Below are positions 1 through 13,502 of a stretch of DNA of 64,000 nucleotides, in pieces. Within the stretch, counting starts at the first letter, position 1; each line of letters begins with the position of its first letter. Origin of the DNA: Ischnura elegans (Eukaryota; Arthropoda; Insecta; Odonata; Coenagrionidae); the NCBI RefSeq assembly GCF_921293095.1, contig NC_060254.1:12152001-12216000 (forward strand), in the 5' to 3' direction. A model generated the notes under the pieces. The model had not been told where the DNA came from and did not search any database. It worked only from the letters and a program-made list of their open reading frames with translations. The translations under genes and the position numbers were made by a program.

Positions 1-3000
1 AATAAATACTGCTTCATTGGCCCAAAGGCGCTAAAATAAAAACAAACGACTTTTTTTTTACTACATTTACTAGATTTCTACTACATTTCAATTACTTAAA
101 CACAAAACTATTTACACCTGAGAGTAATATAACGTTTCATCTAAATTGCTTGCAATGCATGTTATGGAACGTCAATCCGTATTTTTCTCTACTACTATTA
201 CTCTAAATAATATGTAATTCATTGAATGATGTAAATGTTTCTATCCGCTCATACTTTCCAAATTGTCTAATTATTTCCTTGAGTTTAATCAATATTCAAT
301 CAATCGTGTATGACTCGCACAGGGAAAATATCTAAAAATAGCTGCATTGCCTTTCTCGCTACGGAAAAAACTTGCATTCACGAATTTTGCAGCTGCTTCA
401 AGGGTCAACACTGCATTAAAAATATTCAAAACAACCTCTAAAGTTCCCAGGCCATTAAAACGTAATATAAATCAAATTCAGTTATGTTTGGACACTCAAA
501 CAGCTCAGAATTTACTCGCCAACTTAAGTGGGATGGTTGGAATTAAGGAAGAGATGTCTCGCTGTGAAAATCGAGAAAGGCACTCTATGGCCCGCAGTAA
601 AAATTTACACCCTTTTGCAGAACCCTTCCCTCATCGCTACGAGCCAGGTATGCATGTATATACAAGGGTGGTAACCGGTTGTCGGCATTGCGAGATGAAC
701 AACAGAACCGCGTTTCAAAAACGGCGAGGAAAAAATGAGCCACTTACGGTAAATTACGCGAAGTGCTCAAAAACTTGATAAACCAGGTGCCTGTATTAAG
801 TGAAAAACGCCTCATTGAACTCTTGTTAGCATATAAAACGGCGCAAAACCTGTTTCACATCCCTTGGGGAAAGGACCCGAGGAATATGCTAATTCGGCCG
901 AATTGCACGGCGGAATCCGTCGGATCTTAAAGCAGCAATTTTCTCCCCTCTAAAACGAACTGCGGATTAAAATGGCAGTAAATTTACTTCAGGTCACACG
1001 GATCGAAAAAGGAATTGTTTACAATGTTGCCACTCGATACTCCACGAGTAGAGTATTATAAAGAATTAATGTCAACGAAAACGGTAGAACGGTAAAAGCA
1101 GATGTAGATTTTAAAGGAAATTAAAGAAGGATCAAGAGTTAATAAATTTAAAGGTTTTATGGGCGGTCGATACTATCGCACAGAGCCAGACGTTAACGTT
1201 TTGGGCAAGCCTCAATGCAAAATACATGAGCGAGACCGTTTTTTTTTGTCTTGTCTCATTTCCTTACAAGAGAACAAAGGCAAATGAAACCCAAGCTGAA
1301 TCCAGCTAGACAATAATTCTTACGATGGTATGAATCGACAATGTTCGCACCATCGAGAAATGGTGTTCTTAAGTACGTCCACGAATTACATTGCCCGCAT
1401 GGTCCATAGCAACCGTTGAGACTGTAAGAAGAGTTAATCAAGGTCTAATGAAACCATTCGAATGAACCCTAGTCACAGCTCAATATTATTGATATTTGCC
1501 AGAGAAGGATTAAATGAATAAAAAAATGTGATATATGTAGAGGAAAAACGTGATGTACGAATCTTATCTATTAGAATGAATAAATGGGTTCCCACTATTA
1601 TTCACTCCTTCTGCTAACAACTTGCGAGGAGACATTACTCTTGCACTACGAAGCTAATTATTGGCATATAACTGGCGTTAAACTTACTCCATCACATTGA
1701 AAAGTCTTGAGGTAAACGGAGTAAACATTTTTCAAATTTGATTCATTTTGAAATACTTATGAAGCTCTTACTTCGATATTTTTAAAAGGGAAAATGTTTA
1801 TTTTCATTTTATAGCCAAGCATGTACTAACAAAGATTCTCCTAATTTATGTACACTGAAAGTTTAAAGATGATGGCAAACAAAACGGACATTACGACCGT
1901 TCAGCTGTGAGTAATGTGTTCTCTATATTCATGTTCTTTAACCTCTAATTTCCCATTTCTCTTAAATATACCTATGCATCACAAACTCAAGATTTCCTCC
2001 ATTCAGAAGTACTCCCTATCACCTGACATGTCACCTTTGTACATCATTAAACAATTGCCTCCCACTGCCCTCTTCCAACGAATAGCAGTTCTGATCGGCA
2101 GAGACTGAGATAAATAAGTAGGGACAATACAACAAAGAACCGATACCGACTTAAGACGAAATTTAGAATTTAGGATGATGAGAACGTGTTCTACCGAATC
2201 GTTTACCAGCATGGAGACGTTGACTCGGTGAAATACTCGAGAATATTTTTCCTATTCTGACCTCGCCATTCTCCTCCTTGTTTACGATTCAAACACCTGA
2301 TGCCAATTCCTATCCTCCGCCCTTCAGACAACTCAAAACTCGGTAATGAGCTAAAAGCTTACCTTATCTGAACGCCCTTAAAATGGGTACCTACTATATT
2401 TTCCATCCGATTCGGGGTACCTTCCTTTTTCAACCACGTTCATCTTCTAATATCCTAGTAAATGTCGAGATATGCAAGCAATAAAGCTGTTCCACCTTAA
2501 GCAGAAAACACTCATTATTAGCCTCGCTTTCTTAGCAGTTGTCATTGAGAAATCCTTCACTTAGTCTTCCGTCGGTTGATCTTCGTGGTGTATTATTTCA
2601 TTCAAAGCGTACACCAATGCCCGCACATTATGGCACATATATTACGCGAGGACAGGGTGTTTGGAAGTACGTCCGCGATTCGAACCGGCTCTGCATCGAC
2701 GCCTTCCGCCGTCGAAGCTGTTAACATGAAGCGTGGGCACGTTTATCGTAACGGTTCACGTCAGCGCGTGATATATCTTCATGCTGTTGGACAAATCGAT
2801 AAATCACGAGTCCTTATTGCCTTGAGACGAATGAATGAACAGGAAATGCCTCACTCATCACATCATCAATCCTAATCATTCGCCTGTTGAAGATCAAATA
2901 TTGAGTTTCGGATGGGACATTGAGGTTGGCTTCATGAAGACCGTAACGAGACTTTAGGGCTCTTAACGACCGAGGAAAGAGTAAACGCTATGCGGAGATA

Positions 3001-4776
3001 TTTCGCTCAATCTTCTGCACAGGAAATAAATTGTACCCGTGACGCAAAAATGGCATTATTGTCGTGTGAATTCCTTTCAAATCCTGCACCATTAACTGTA
3101 CTGGGGACATTAGGGTCGAACGAGGTCGTTAGCCCCAATTGATGATAGCTGCTTAAATCGCTGTTGTTAAATTTTGTAGGTTAGATCTTACGACTTCTCA
3201 GAGTACACTTAAGCTGAAAAAATAGACGTGGCTACATTATAGTAAAAATTTCAGGCAGGTATTAAGACTACATAACTGCTGGAAATGCTAATATCGAAAA
3301 AGGCGAGCAGGAAAATGTGTGCACATATTTTATCCTAATATTTTTTCCCTGGAATATCATCTTATTTGCGAGTCCCGAAAGTTGCGGAAATAAAATGTAA
3401 CCTTAACTAGGGGCAAGACAGCTAGGGAAAGCTTGCCATCGGAGGTAAAGAGCGTAAGTAGACAGCCAAAGCTAGCTATCTATGCTGGCATGACAAAGCT
3501 GGCTGTGGCTGATTACCTTAATAATAGAAACGCAGGAATAAAATGCAGAACTGTCTTCTAAGAAGGTGAAAAGTTGATTAAGTGTTAGCCTCCCCTGATT
3601 TATAAGTAAAATTTTTATTTGGCCAAGCCTTGAAAAAATCCAAAATACATTTCTCCGATCACCTATTTTAAATTTATTTACCTTTCAAGTCGATAATAAT
3701 ACTAAATAACCATTGCATTAAAAATGATGGTATCAAATTATCAACGTTATACTCAACCATTAACTTCTGCGCAGCCAACATGAGGGGTCCATTCATACAT
3801 AACCTAAACTTCGTTCAAAACCTTTTACCACCATAGCATACAAATTACAGGTTGATTAAAGGTTGCTTGAAAGAAAAATCACCAATTTACTGATAGCCAC
3901 CGTCTTTTTTTACTTATTGCCATTTTTTATTGAATTCGGCCAAAGTCCACATCATCCCATCGTTCTATGAATGAACCTTGTTATCTCCATACCTCTTCTG
4001 TTCCCTTAGTCTTTCGTTCTCACAAGGTTTCAAGTATTGCACGGTCGGTCCACACCTATGTCTCTTTTTTATTACCTGTGGCAAGTTTTAATTAACATTA
4101 AACACGTTGAAAATATGTAAAATGAGCTTACTTTGACCTAGGAGTCCTTAAAAACGATGGCGTAGGATTCATACAAAAGAAAACATAGAAAATTATGAAA
4201 TGTTACCGTAGGTGTCCACTTTTATTTTCTTTGCTATGATATCTAGTTTTTTTTCGCTTCCACGTCATCTTTCGATTAATCATATGAAGAAAACTCCAAA
4301 AGAACTCAGATTTTGTACCTGGAGATGCGAAAAAAGTTTAGAAATAGTAGTACCAGCAAATTAAATGAATGTAAACATAAACGATAGGGGGATTGGTTTG
4401 TTCTCGTCCGCTGTTTTTATAATTCAGAAATTTATTTCATTGGGCAGATCAAATAAAAATTAACTAATTAACTATGAGCCAACGATTCACTTTAGTTTCA
4501 GAATGTATTGTCCAAGTATTTTAAAAAAGAAGCTCTGAAGATTCTCTTAGTAAATAGAGAAGCGCTGGATGAAGGATTGATTATGTCACTTACTCAGTTA
4601 TTCAATCCGACGGTTGGTTTGCATTGGTGAGGGTAGAGCTCACCCTTTGATTCGGCACCGGCGTTCATATTTCACAATTTCAGGGTAGGAAGGCAAGTTC
4701 CTTTTCCTTATCAGCTTTAACTTTCCCTGGTTCAAAAGTAAATTGTTTTGCCAAAAAAATAAAAAAATTCTTAATT
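1..4776. other. AT-rich non-coding stretch, no gene recognised
   Basis: I see only short open frames on both strands with no recognisable domain, no paired terminal repeats and no tRNA-like boxes. The longest frame here (347-778, 143 codons) has no motif I recognise and is probably chance. I find nothing else to annotate. Confidence 0.6.
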
Positions 4777-4962
4777 TTTCATGGTGAAGCAAAACCCAGG
4801 ACTGTTCCACAAACTTTTATTTGCTGTTGGCTAAGTTTCGACGGCTATAACGCCATATCAAGACAAACCGTCCGTCTTGATAGTGACGCAATAGCCGTCA
4901 TAACTAGTCGACAGAAAATAAAATTATGTGGAACAGTAGTGGGGTTTTGCTTCACCATGAAT
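4777..4962. repeat. Foldback element 1 (hammerhead-like arms)
   Basis: The left arm from 4777 starts TTCATGGTGAAGC and the right arm ends at 4962 with its reverse complement. Arms are about 85 bp, diverged by indels and substitutions, around a short centre near 4865. Read outward from the centre, each arm carries a decayed motif of the form TTGATRRTG, then a GGC/GCC hairpin, CGAAAC, TAGTCG, and a GCAAATAAA plus TGTGGAA tail. That order matches the hammerhead-like element at 31.8-32.1 kb. No target duplication is visible. Confidence 0.6.
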
Positions 4963-5277
4963 ATTTCATCGCTCCACCAAGTCAGGCCAAAATTAGTTGA
5001 ATTCTGAAATACCTATTTAGGAGTACCTTTAATATAATGAAAACTATTTGTCTATTTCCACGATAATTTATTTACCAAGACCCATTAAATACCCAGATTT
5101 ATATATCGACTCAGGTGTCGGCATATAATGCAATTCTCAAGATATTAAACATGACATAATGTGCTGAAACCTCGCGGGTTGTTCGAAATAAATAAGTAAG
5201 AAAATATACAAGTTCTTTTCATTATTTTAATATCAAATATTTCCACCGAAACACGCAGGAAACTATCTTTTTTCTAC

Positions 5278-5921
5278 AATAGGTTAGTTTCCTTCATCAA
5301 AGAAAACGAAAGGCATTGATTGGGATACGTTACCCACCATTATTGTATTCATAATATACAAATTATTTTGTTTCTGAAATGCCAGTTTATACCAATGTTA
5401 ATGTTCAACTTTAACTTCATTTGAAAATGGCCAGATTGACGGACATGCAATGCCACTACACGTGACGTCACAGGGACCTAGTTTCTATAAGAGTAGTCAG
5501 GAGTTTTAAATCGTCTGAGATTACCAATGCATGCATGAGGCACAGAGATCAGGGAAACATCTCTCAATATTCACCTATTAAAACTGCCTATGGTCGGAAA
5601 GTTTCCTTCGTTTGATAAGGTATTAATTATCCTTATTTAAGCCAAGCGCTACCTGCTAGCAGCCTGAGTTGTATCAGCGCTCACAGCCTCGTCTCAAGGT
5701 AACCTCACACGGCTACAGCGGGAACCAGAATGACGTCACGGGGGCTTTTTCCAGCATTCGTACTTAGCCGTCGCGTTTTCGCGTGCTTGAAAATCTTCAC
5801 TTTTCATTTAACCGCGAAAAATAGATATCGTCGTTTAAAAATCTAAAGGTGTGAAATTCATACTCCAGGAGTAATAATCTTTCGACTGAGGCAATAAAAA
5901 ATAATAGGAAACAACACTATT
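5278..5921 (+). mobile_element. CRE-MITE copy A (non-autonomous DNA element)
   Basis: One of four copies (with 12424-13088, 50709-51356, 55342-56008) of a roughly 650-bp element. Ends are short inverted repeats of the form AATAGGGTRGTTTCCT. No coding capacity. Internal landmarks are shared by all copies: a CGTGACGTCAC palindrome near one end, a second TGACGTC site near the other, ATGCATGCAT in the middle, and a GCGCTACCTGCTAGCAG block. Superfamily is not certain; a TA target site is possible. Confidence 0.75.
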
Positions 5922-8186
5922 ACTCATTTTAAATTCATTCACCTTTCATTTCGATAATTATACGAAATAAAAATTACATTCAAGCTGGGAGTATCAACGT
6001 TATCATCCACCATTGACTTCTGCGAAGCCACCACGCGGGCTCTATTCATATATACTCTGAATTTCTTCCCACCCAAAATCCCTCGACTCAACGTAAGCGA
6101 CTTTCTCCGCGTGCGAAGGAAGACGAAGAAAAATGGTGAATAGAGGAAAAAAATACTCTTCTTTCCCGCCAAGACACGTGACGCATGCTACATACGTACT
6201 CCACCTACTGCCAGCTCTCTCACGCTGGGCCCCGCGAGGAAAATGGATTCAAGGAAAAAAAGTGTTTGCATCCAAGCTACCGAGCAGTCTGCACATCCGT
6301 CCTCACGACACAATGACGTAGGAGGCGCCTCACCCAACAATGCACTTTGCGCGCCTCCCTCTCATTGTTGCGCCGGCAATGTCGCTGATTTCTTTTTTTT
6401 CCTAAATCTCCATCTCTTTTCGCTACACACACAGGCCCACGCCCGTTCCCCAGGGAAGGGAACGGAGACACCTTTCCTCCATTTCTGTCGCAACCGTGAG
6501 ACGAGGCAGACTGAAAAGTGATCACCGGAGAAGACTTCGCATTTCGCAGCGATATACAGTCTCCGTAGTCGGTAGTCTGGAGAAGATGAAGTTGGGGAGA
6601 GATAAAGGGGAAGGAACGCAGAAAAGGGGAATAAATGCACGTGTTTAGACTGGGTCGAAATTTTCGTCTTTCCCATCCATGCACCCAGTAAACCACGTGA
6701 CTCAGTAAGGGAAACAGGTAGGGAGGGAACCAGGCATAGGGAGATACATAAACCGAATATCCCTTACTACCCCCTCGCTCGTATCGCCACGGCAACCGAT
6801 ACGCACACGTTTGTCTAAATGGAAAAATGTAAATACATTTCTTTTCCACATTCTAATCTTTTGTGAAAAGAGTTTTCTGTAATACATTGGTGTGTATTTT
6901 AAGGCCGTCCAGCATAAATATAATATAGTGTTATCATAATAGAATCAGTGCCTACTGGTTCTATCTGCAGAAATCAAAAACTTTGGCCAAAAAAAAGAAA
7001 CTATTTCCCAATCAGAGAAATTTTTAATGAGAATTTTTGGCCAGCTGATTCCGAATCTGAAGTCAGAAATCAACATTTCCCAAAACATAATTGAAGAAGA
7101 TAATCTTTAAAAAAATGATAACTGCTCCTCGCATCCCTTAGCACAAGGGAATACTTCATATTCATGGATTTTTCATGCATGCATAGTACATTATATATAC
7201 GTGCTTCTTGCCTTAATCGATCGAGTATACCTCACTTTAATGCAAAAGTTAAATGTGCGTAAGAACAATGATACGCGGTCACTGCAAAGTACCATTGCGT
7301 GACGAGCACAGTTACATCGAATTTAATTATGATTTCAACCTTGGTATCGAATAAATCGATTTATCCATGGACGAATAATGTCTTGTAATATTTAGGTGAT
7401 TTCCTAAATTTTGGAATATCTCTTTGTTATTCATTCTTAGGAGAGGTATAAACAGAAAGATACGCAGGGAAGGAGAGAAAGTACGAGTACTTAGATTGAA
7501 TAGAAGATTTCGCCATTCTCACCTACAAAAATCACCGATCCTTCATGCGACTCCGCGTTTGTATAGCCATCTGACGGCGAAATTTGAGGCCGCACAAGTT
7601 CGGGCGCTGGACACCAACACCAATGCAAATAGATCGAACAGTATTCCCACAGGTAGTACCGACTGAAAAGCTTCCCACAGCTTGAACGGTGGATGCCTTG
7701 ACATTCCGACGCCGTCAACATTTTTTGAATGATTTATGGAATGCATTTCGGCGGTCTTTATCTGCATTCGAAGCTCGAGCAGGAACATCTCGAAATAATT
7801 GACATCGGGGTATTGAGGTCATAAAAAATTCGATTCAATTTGTTTCTTAACGCCATTAAATCAGGTATTTCCTCCCCGAGGAAAATTTATCGGCAGGGTA
7901 TCATTTTAAGCTTTCTCCCTTAATTAAGTCATCGAGGGTAATTCGGGTTCTCTATTTGTATGAACATTATGCATAAGCTAACTTTGCAATTTTAAAGTCA
8001 TTTCTTCAACGAATAAGCCATCAGGACGGTTCCCATGGTCTGCAGGGGCGTGAAAGACTGTGGACTGAAATATCGGCTACTATGTAGGGTCTAGTTTGGT
8101 AGACAAATGGAAATACACATACGAATGAATGACTGAATGTCTATTATAAGGTATTGGAGGAGGAAACCGGATGCCAAGGTCATATT
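5922..8186. other. Unassigned DNA with a CpG-richer patch at about 6.04-6.83 kb
   Basis: No gene recognised. The 6040-6830 part is visibly richer in CG dinucleotides than its surroundings and gives overlapping frames on both strands (up to 190 codons on the minus strand, 6277-6849), which look like by-products of base composition. It could be an untranslated exon or promoter region, but no splice or domain evidence supports that. Confidence 0.45.
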
Positions 8187-8378
8187 GAAGAGTTCTCGGG
8201 ATCGCCACCGGGTCAGGAACTCCATATCTGCCGACGTTTCGATGTCCGACTCGGTCATCGTCCTCAGGGCTGTGAACGTCAACGACCGAGTCGGCCGAGA
8301 CCGACGATGACCGAGTGGGACATCGAAACGTCGTCAGATATGCAGTTCCTGACCCGGTGGCGATCCGGAGAACTCTTC
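8187..8378. repeat. Foldback element 2 (hammerhead-like arms)
   Basis: Two inverted arms of about 80 bp: the left arm begins GAAGAGTTCTCGGGATCGCC and the right arm ends with its near-exact reverse complement at about 8378. Read from the centre outward, the left arm (minus strand) has CTGAGGA (8261-8267), a potential stem, then GAAACGTC (8233-8240). The right arm has the same order with the first motif decayed. A 158-codon frame at 8154-8630 runs through the foldback and is not a gene. Confidence 0.7.
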
Positions 8379-8489
8379 ACTAAGTCCATTCGCCGGGAAA
8401 GTACGAAATCTTTCTTAGCGAAGGTCATTTTTGCCATATTGAAACGTCCGAATTCCGCATTAGCCTGGTCTCAACGAAATGAACCAATG

Positions 8490-8660
8490 GAACAATGCAG
8501 TAACGTCCCATCCGACGGACGGAGTGCTGTACTTTATGTGTCCTTTGCAAAGCATCAAGCAGGAATCGGGCAGTCCCTGAAAAATCTTTGCCATCACCGA
8601 AATTTGAACCTGGAGCCACTGGGTAGGTAGGCAACATACTAGCCACCGTGCATACCTGAT
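8490..8660 (-). mobile_element. tRNA-derived SINE, family A, copy 1
   Basis: On the minus strand the piece carries a box-B-like GGTTCAAATTTC next to CCAGTGGCTCC, followed by a body with GCACTCCGTC and GGGACG words. The same order of words recurs at 44995-45190 and, in a short fragment, at about 37315-37390. A tRNA-derived SINE is the best explanation. Ends are not sharply defined and no target duplication was found. Confidence 0.5.
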
Positions 8661-8680
8661 CCCGTGTATGGCAAAATATT

Positions 8681-10559
8681 CTATGTATACTCACTTCCCA
8701 AATATGAAATTGGAATAGAAAAACTTATTTAATGTCATCTAAGTCTTCAAAATAACATTAATCTATCAAATATAAAATGATAACATTAACATTTGCAATT
8801 TTTAGTTGCCCATACATCGGGATATTCCCCTTGGTAAGACAATACCCTACTAAATACGATTTTTGCAAGACTTATTTTTTTTATAATTCAACAATAGATT
8901 TAACTGTTCCAATAATTGCTGGAGAATAATATTGGACTCTTTAATTTAGGGGATAGTAGCGTTTTTATGAGCAATTGGAGTGTATGTAACATATACAATA
9001 ATTTAATCTTACCTTTTTTCAGGCAAACAATACCCCGTGAACTCCCACACTTTAGAAGCTAGACGTATGCTCTATAAAATACGGTCTATTTGAATTAATT
9101 CGCATTGAATCGAATAAATCTTTAACAGAGAATTCCGGGCTTAAAATATAAAATTAGCACAGAAGGAATCCAATTTAAAAAGATTACTTATTGACAGGCT
9201 AATGCACGTTGGATCTATTTCAGACTCAGCTTTTGGCTGGCATGTGGGCGAATTTCTTTTGTACCGACAATATACATATTACAAGAATAGAGTCACGAAG
9301 AAGCATAAAAATAATGCTTACCGATCAACGAGCAGCAGACACCAACAGGAAATGAATATTTGCGCCAGACCAACCTGCGAGAAGAAGAGTATACGGCACG
9401 CATAGCATTGCATAGCTATATTAAAAATTCCAAATCATCTAGGAAAAGAATTGTTCCTGCAGGAAGGGAATCACAGTTACTTTTTGACTCTTTTCTGTGG
9501 GAATTTATGTCTTTAAATGGGAATGGAGTAGCAAAAAGTTTGCACAGTTTTGGTAACAGTAAATGCGGAAAAGATGTTACAATGAACGATAGGGAAAAAT
9601 ATCTCAAAATCAGCACGATAGTGTTCATAACAGGTACTATGTTGCTGACCATTTTCCCGCATATTACAAGAATACCAAGCTATCTTTTTCATATGTTAAC
9701 GCAGCTGGCTAAAGCAAGTCATTAATAACAACTAATTCTTTATTAATAAAGCCAATTAGAATTTTAGAGATTTTCAGTTGCTCTACACTATTCAAATTTG
9801 TCACTTTCAATTTTTTTCAGGTATGGTTATTTCATCCAAAAACATTTCCCCGCTCCTTCATAGACAAATTATTTAACTGTTCTACAAAAACGCATGTATG
9901 GGTTGGCTCTCCTATTCAAGACTACAATTATTTCTTTCCCAAAGCAAATAAAATCATCGATCACCAGATAAAACATCACTTTACGCTAATGATAGTTATA
10001 TTCATGCGAGATTTGAAAAAATTTATATTGTAATTTCTGAAGCAAAAGATGTGAAATACAAACACAGTAGGTACAATATAATGAATAAGGAATTGGGAGA
10101 CGAGCGTTAAATTAACGAACAGTTATTTGAAAATACTATATGTACTCACATTAAATACTATGCAAATTGCAAAACAAAAAATAGAAAGAGTCATCAGTAC
10201 CTACCTAAATAAATCAACAGTTAATATGAATAGAATATGTTTAGCATCGGCGAGATAATTAAACATATATATTAATATTCCTGAGTAGCAATATATGGGA
10301 AATACATTCACAACGTTACACAATGAATCAAGCGAGAATGTCAGTTCTGTATCGCGGACTCTTCCTCACATACATCCCTGCTCAAATTGCAATCAAAAAC
10401 CTTCGGGCAAATTAAAAAGAGTTTTAAAAATTGGAAGCCCACTGCAAACGTTCAAATCGCAGGATGAAACATGGCGACAATATATAAATCGCCATACTTG
10501 TACAAAACGAGATGTGAAACTCAGTCCTCGTCCCGTCCCAGAACCGTGAAATACGATAT
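8681..10559. other. AT-rich stretch, nothing recognised
   Basis: Short frames only (121 codons at 9360-9725 is the longest), no domain, no paired repeats, no tRNA boxes. I see nothing to support a gene. Confidence 0.55.
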
Positions 10560-10975
10560 TCTCGCGATTTTTATTTGCCGCAATAGTTTTTTGTCCCGCA
10601 TATTTTTCGCGCTCAACTCGCGTCACTCATAATTAATGATGCAAACAAACGAATAACGGCGACACCTCTCGACTCTTGTGTGGCGCCACTCCGACGTCGG
10701 ATCAAAACACTGACAATAAATAAAACGCGAAAAACCATCGACGCTCTTCTGTCGAGGATCACTTGCGCCGCCGGAAAACAAGACACTAACGCCGCTCGCA
10801 AACCAATCGCCGGATCGTTCCCCGCCCACTCCGGCCGCCACCCCGTATAGCGAGTACGGGGACACAGGCCCGCGCCTGAAAGAGGAAAAAAACGAGCTTT
10901 GTACTGACAGACGCACGAGCATCATCGCGATGCACGAACCACGTCGATTGCAGGGACGTGTGGTTTGGTAATATG
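10560..10975. promoter_or_regulatory. CpG-rich segment, possible promoter or 5' exon
   Basis: Many CG dinucleotides in an otherwise AT-rich context, with overlapping minus-strand frames (127 codons at 10623-11006) that lack a recognisable domain. In insects such local composition can mark a promoter or first exon, or the inside of an old mobile element. I cannot tell which. No TATA box or splice pair is convincing. Confidence 0.25.
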
Positions 10976-11318
10976 GGTATTTCGTTATACTTTCAGAAAG
11001 CGCCAACCATTATCTATCGATTACTTTTTTCAGTCAATAAAAAAGTAGTGTGAAACTTCTCATTTACGGTAACTAATAATCCTAAAAATGGGTCTGTAAG
11101 TGGGATGTGTCAGTAAGAAGGAAAAGGCCTATAGAAGACTTGATTTTTACGCTAAATATTACTCCGCAAGTACAGTGAAACGTCTGTTCAAGGCCACATT
11201 TGACTTAGGAAGAGTGTTCAATTCCCAGGTAGAAGGATATTAATTTTTATGAAGATACAACCTCAAGTAGACGTACTCTTCTATTAAAGGATACGGACTC
11301 CATCGCCATGAGCTTTCC

Positions 11319-11746
11319 TACGTTTCCCCATCGTCATGAATTTTTTGGAAGCGAGGCTTGGACGTTGACAGCGGTTGAGAAGTCAAGAGTGGAAGCGGTT
11401 GAAATACGGAACTACAGAAGAATGATGAAGATAAAATGGATGGAACGTGTAAGTAACGAGGAAGTACTAAGTACAGTGGGAGATAAGAGAAGTCTCCTAA
11501 AAATCTTGAGCAGATGTCGGGACAACTTAGTTGGCCACATTATGAAGCGTGATGGCCTGATGAAGACAATCATAGAAGGACAGGTGGAAGGAAAGAAGGG
11601 CAAGGGACGGCCCCGAATGGGTTACATACGACAGGTTATAAAAACTGTAAAAGAGAAGAAATATGTCGCTATGAAAAGGCTAGCGGAAAGGAGAGAGAAA
11701 TGGAGAGCTGCGTCAAACCAATCACAGAATTGTTGACTAATGATGT
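11319..11746 (+). pseudogene. RTE-type retrotransposon 3' fragment (reverse transcriptase C-terminus)
   Basis: The open frame from 11337 encodes the C-terminal part of an RTE/BovB-like endonuclease-reverse transcriptase: GSEAWTLTA, then RRMMKIKWMERVSNEEV, then LVGHIMKRDGLMKT, EGKKGKGRPRM, and the end REKWRAASNQS. The RT catalytic core and the endonuclease are missing, so this is a 5'-truncated dead copy. The 3' end runs into a TGATGTTGATGA-type tail as in its relatives. A weak 10-bp repeat (ATGAGCTTTC at 11309, ATGAGTTTTC at about 11750) could be a decayed target duplication. Sister copies lie at 15268, 26780, 29640, 32185 and 38574 (minus). Confidence 0.85.
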
Positions 11747-11759
11747 TGATGAGTTTTCT

Positions 11760-12423
11760 TATAATACTAACGAGGTATTATTGAGCGTAAAAATTTTGAC
11801 CACTTATCACACGCATGGGATAAATATTCACATTGGTTTCTATAACTATAAGAGCTAAATTATATCAAAGAAGTAGAAAGTAGGTAAGTATAAGAGGTTA
11901 GAAAGCACAAGAAATAAGATGATTTATGACACATATACACAGTACTAGTAAAAGTTTTGACATACCGAAAGATATAATTATATTTTAGCAAACTTTGTAC
12001 AGTACAAAAATATAGGATTACGACACACAATGGTCTATCTCCATACACCGTCCACCCTAGTGGATAGTGCTTGCATTGCAGCACACAGGGAAATAGTTCC
12101 TGACACCCAAACAGCAAGCACTCTTTTGACAACTCTCCGGCAATGCCCACTTTGCTTCGTTTTGGGAATAAAACCGTGGAGAGGTGGAACAGAACGCGGG
12201 GTAGGCACTGCGGTTTTCAATAAAAGTGAGTAGGTACTCATGAGAAGAACTTTGGTCGACAAACAATCGAACTTGATAATGACGGTAATAAAGAGTGGAT
12301 ATTGTATGCTGAGGGAAAGGGTGGAAAAGAATAAAAGGCATCAAAGTGTGAAATATTGGGCTAGAGGCGGTTTATGCAGCAGAGAGGAACGTTAAGTGGT
12401 GGCGTATATGGAGAGTGTAAATC
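11760..12423. other. Unassigned AT-rich DNA
   Basis: Only overlapping short frames on both strands at 12030-12344 with no recognisable domain. I see no repeats or RNA genes. Confidence 0.5.
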
Positions 12424-13088
12424 AACAGGGTAGTGTACTTCATCAAAGAAAACGAAAGGTATTGATTGCAATTCGTCACTCGCAATTAGGGTATTAATAA
12501 TATGCAAATTATTTTGTTTTAGAAATGCCAGTTTATGGGAATGTTAATGGTCAATTTTAACTTCATTTGAAAAAGGCCAGATTGGCGTTCATGCGATGCC
12601 ACTCCACGTGACGTCACAGGGACCTAGTTTCTATACGAGTAGATAGGAGTTTTACATCGCCTGAGATTACCAATGCATGCATGAGGCACAGAGCTCAGGG
12701 ATACATGTCTTAATAATCACCTATTAAAACTGCCTAAGGTCGGGAATTTCGTTCGTTTGATAGGGTATTAACAATCCTTATTTAAGCCAAGCGCTACCTG
12801 CTAGCAGGGTACTCTGCTACCTGCTAGTAGCCTGCATCGCAGTGGCGCATATATTCTCGCCCCAAGGTCACCTCACACAGCAGCAACCGGAACCAGAATG
12901 ACGTCACACGGGCATTTCCCAGCATTCATACTTAGCCGTCGTGTTTTTGCGCGCTTGAAAATTTTCACTTTTCATTTAATCGCGAAAAATAGATATCGTC
13001 ATTTGAAAATCTAAAATCGTGAAATACGTACTCCAGGATTAATAACCTTTCGATTTAGGCAATGAAGAAAATAGTTAACCACTCTATT
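12424..13088 (+). mobile_element. CRE-MITE copy B
   Basis: Same orientation and same landmarks as copy A: CATCAAAGAAAACGAAAGG near the left end, CACGTGACGTCACAGGGACC, ATGCATGCATGAGGCAC, the CTACCTGCTAGCAG block, and a second TGACGTCAC. It differs from A by an internal repeat of the CTACCTGCTAG word separated by GGGTACTCTG. Copy D carries the same internal repeat, so B and D form a subfamily. No coding capacity. Confidence 0.75.
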
Positions 13089-13200
13089 AACGAAATGATT
13101 TTATAAGGGAAAGAAAAAGGGAGAGGTTCAGACATGGAGGGAGGTAAACCAAATATTCTGAATCACTCGCAACGCAATTATGAGAATGGACATCAAATAT

Positions 13201-13502
13201 CAAGGGTCTACAACCGGCGGCCCCTGGGCCGCAGGCGGCCCACCGGCTAATTCCTTTCGGCCCCTTGAGTAAAGAAAATATTGTATCACGAATCAAATAT
13301 CGACACACTCGTCAAAGTATAAATATGGTCAAAATCGAATTGAGAAAATTTTTAACCAATTAAAGATGATTGCAATTGCTTTGAAATTATGTTTTTTTTT
13401 TTAATTTTTATGTGGTGGTAAAGTGACGAATAGTAATGTGGCCCTCCGGTCGATGTGACACTGATTTTTGGCCCTTGCATTATATAAGGTAGGAGAACAT
13501 TG
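13201..13502. mobile_element. hAT-type MITE
   Basis: Starts CAAGGGTCTACAACC and ends with the inverse of CAATGTTCTCCTACC. Both subterminal regions are rich in GGCCC, as in Charlie-like hAT elements. The flanking octamers TCAAATAT (13193-13200) and TCGTATAT (13503-13510) agree at 6 of 8 positions, consistent with a decayed 8-bp hAT target duplication. 302 bp, no ORF. Parts of the same family recur at 20040-20119, about 24000-24107 and 31510-31730. Confidence 0.65.

Noticed and set aside
6277..6849. 190-codon open frame on the minus strand
   Set aside because: It overlaps frames in other phases and on the other strand in a compositionally biased region, and shows no domain.
8154..8630. 158-codon open frame
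   Set aside because: It runs straight through the foldback at 8187-8378 and into a SINE, so it is explained by repeats.
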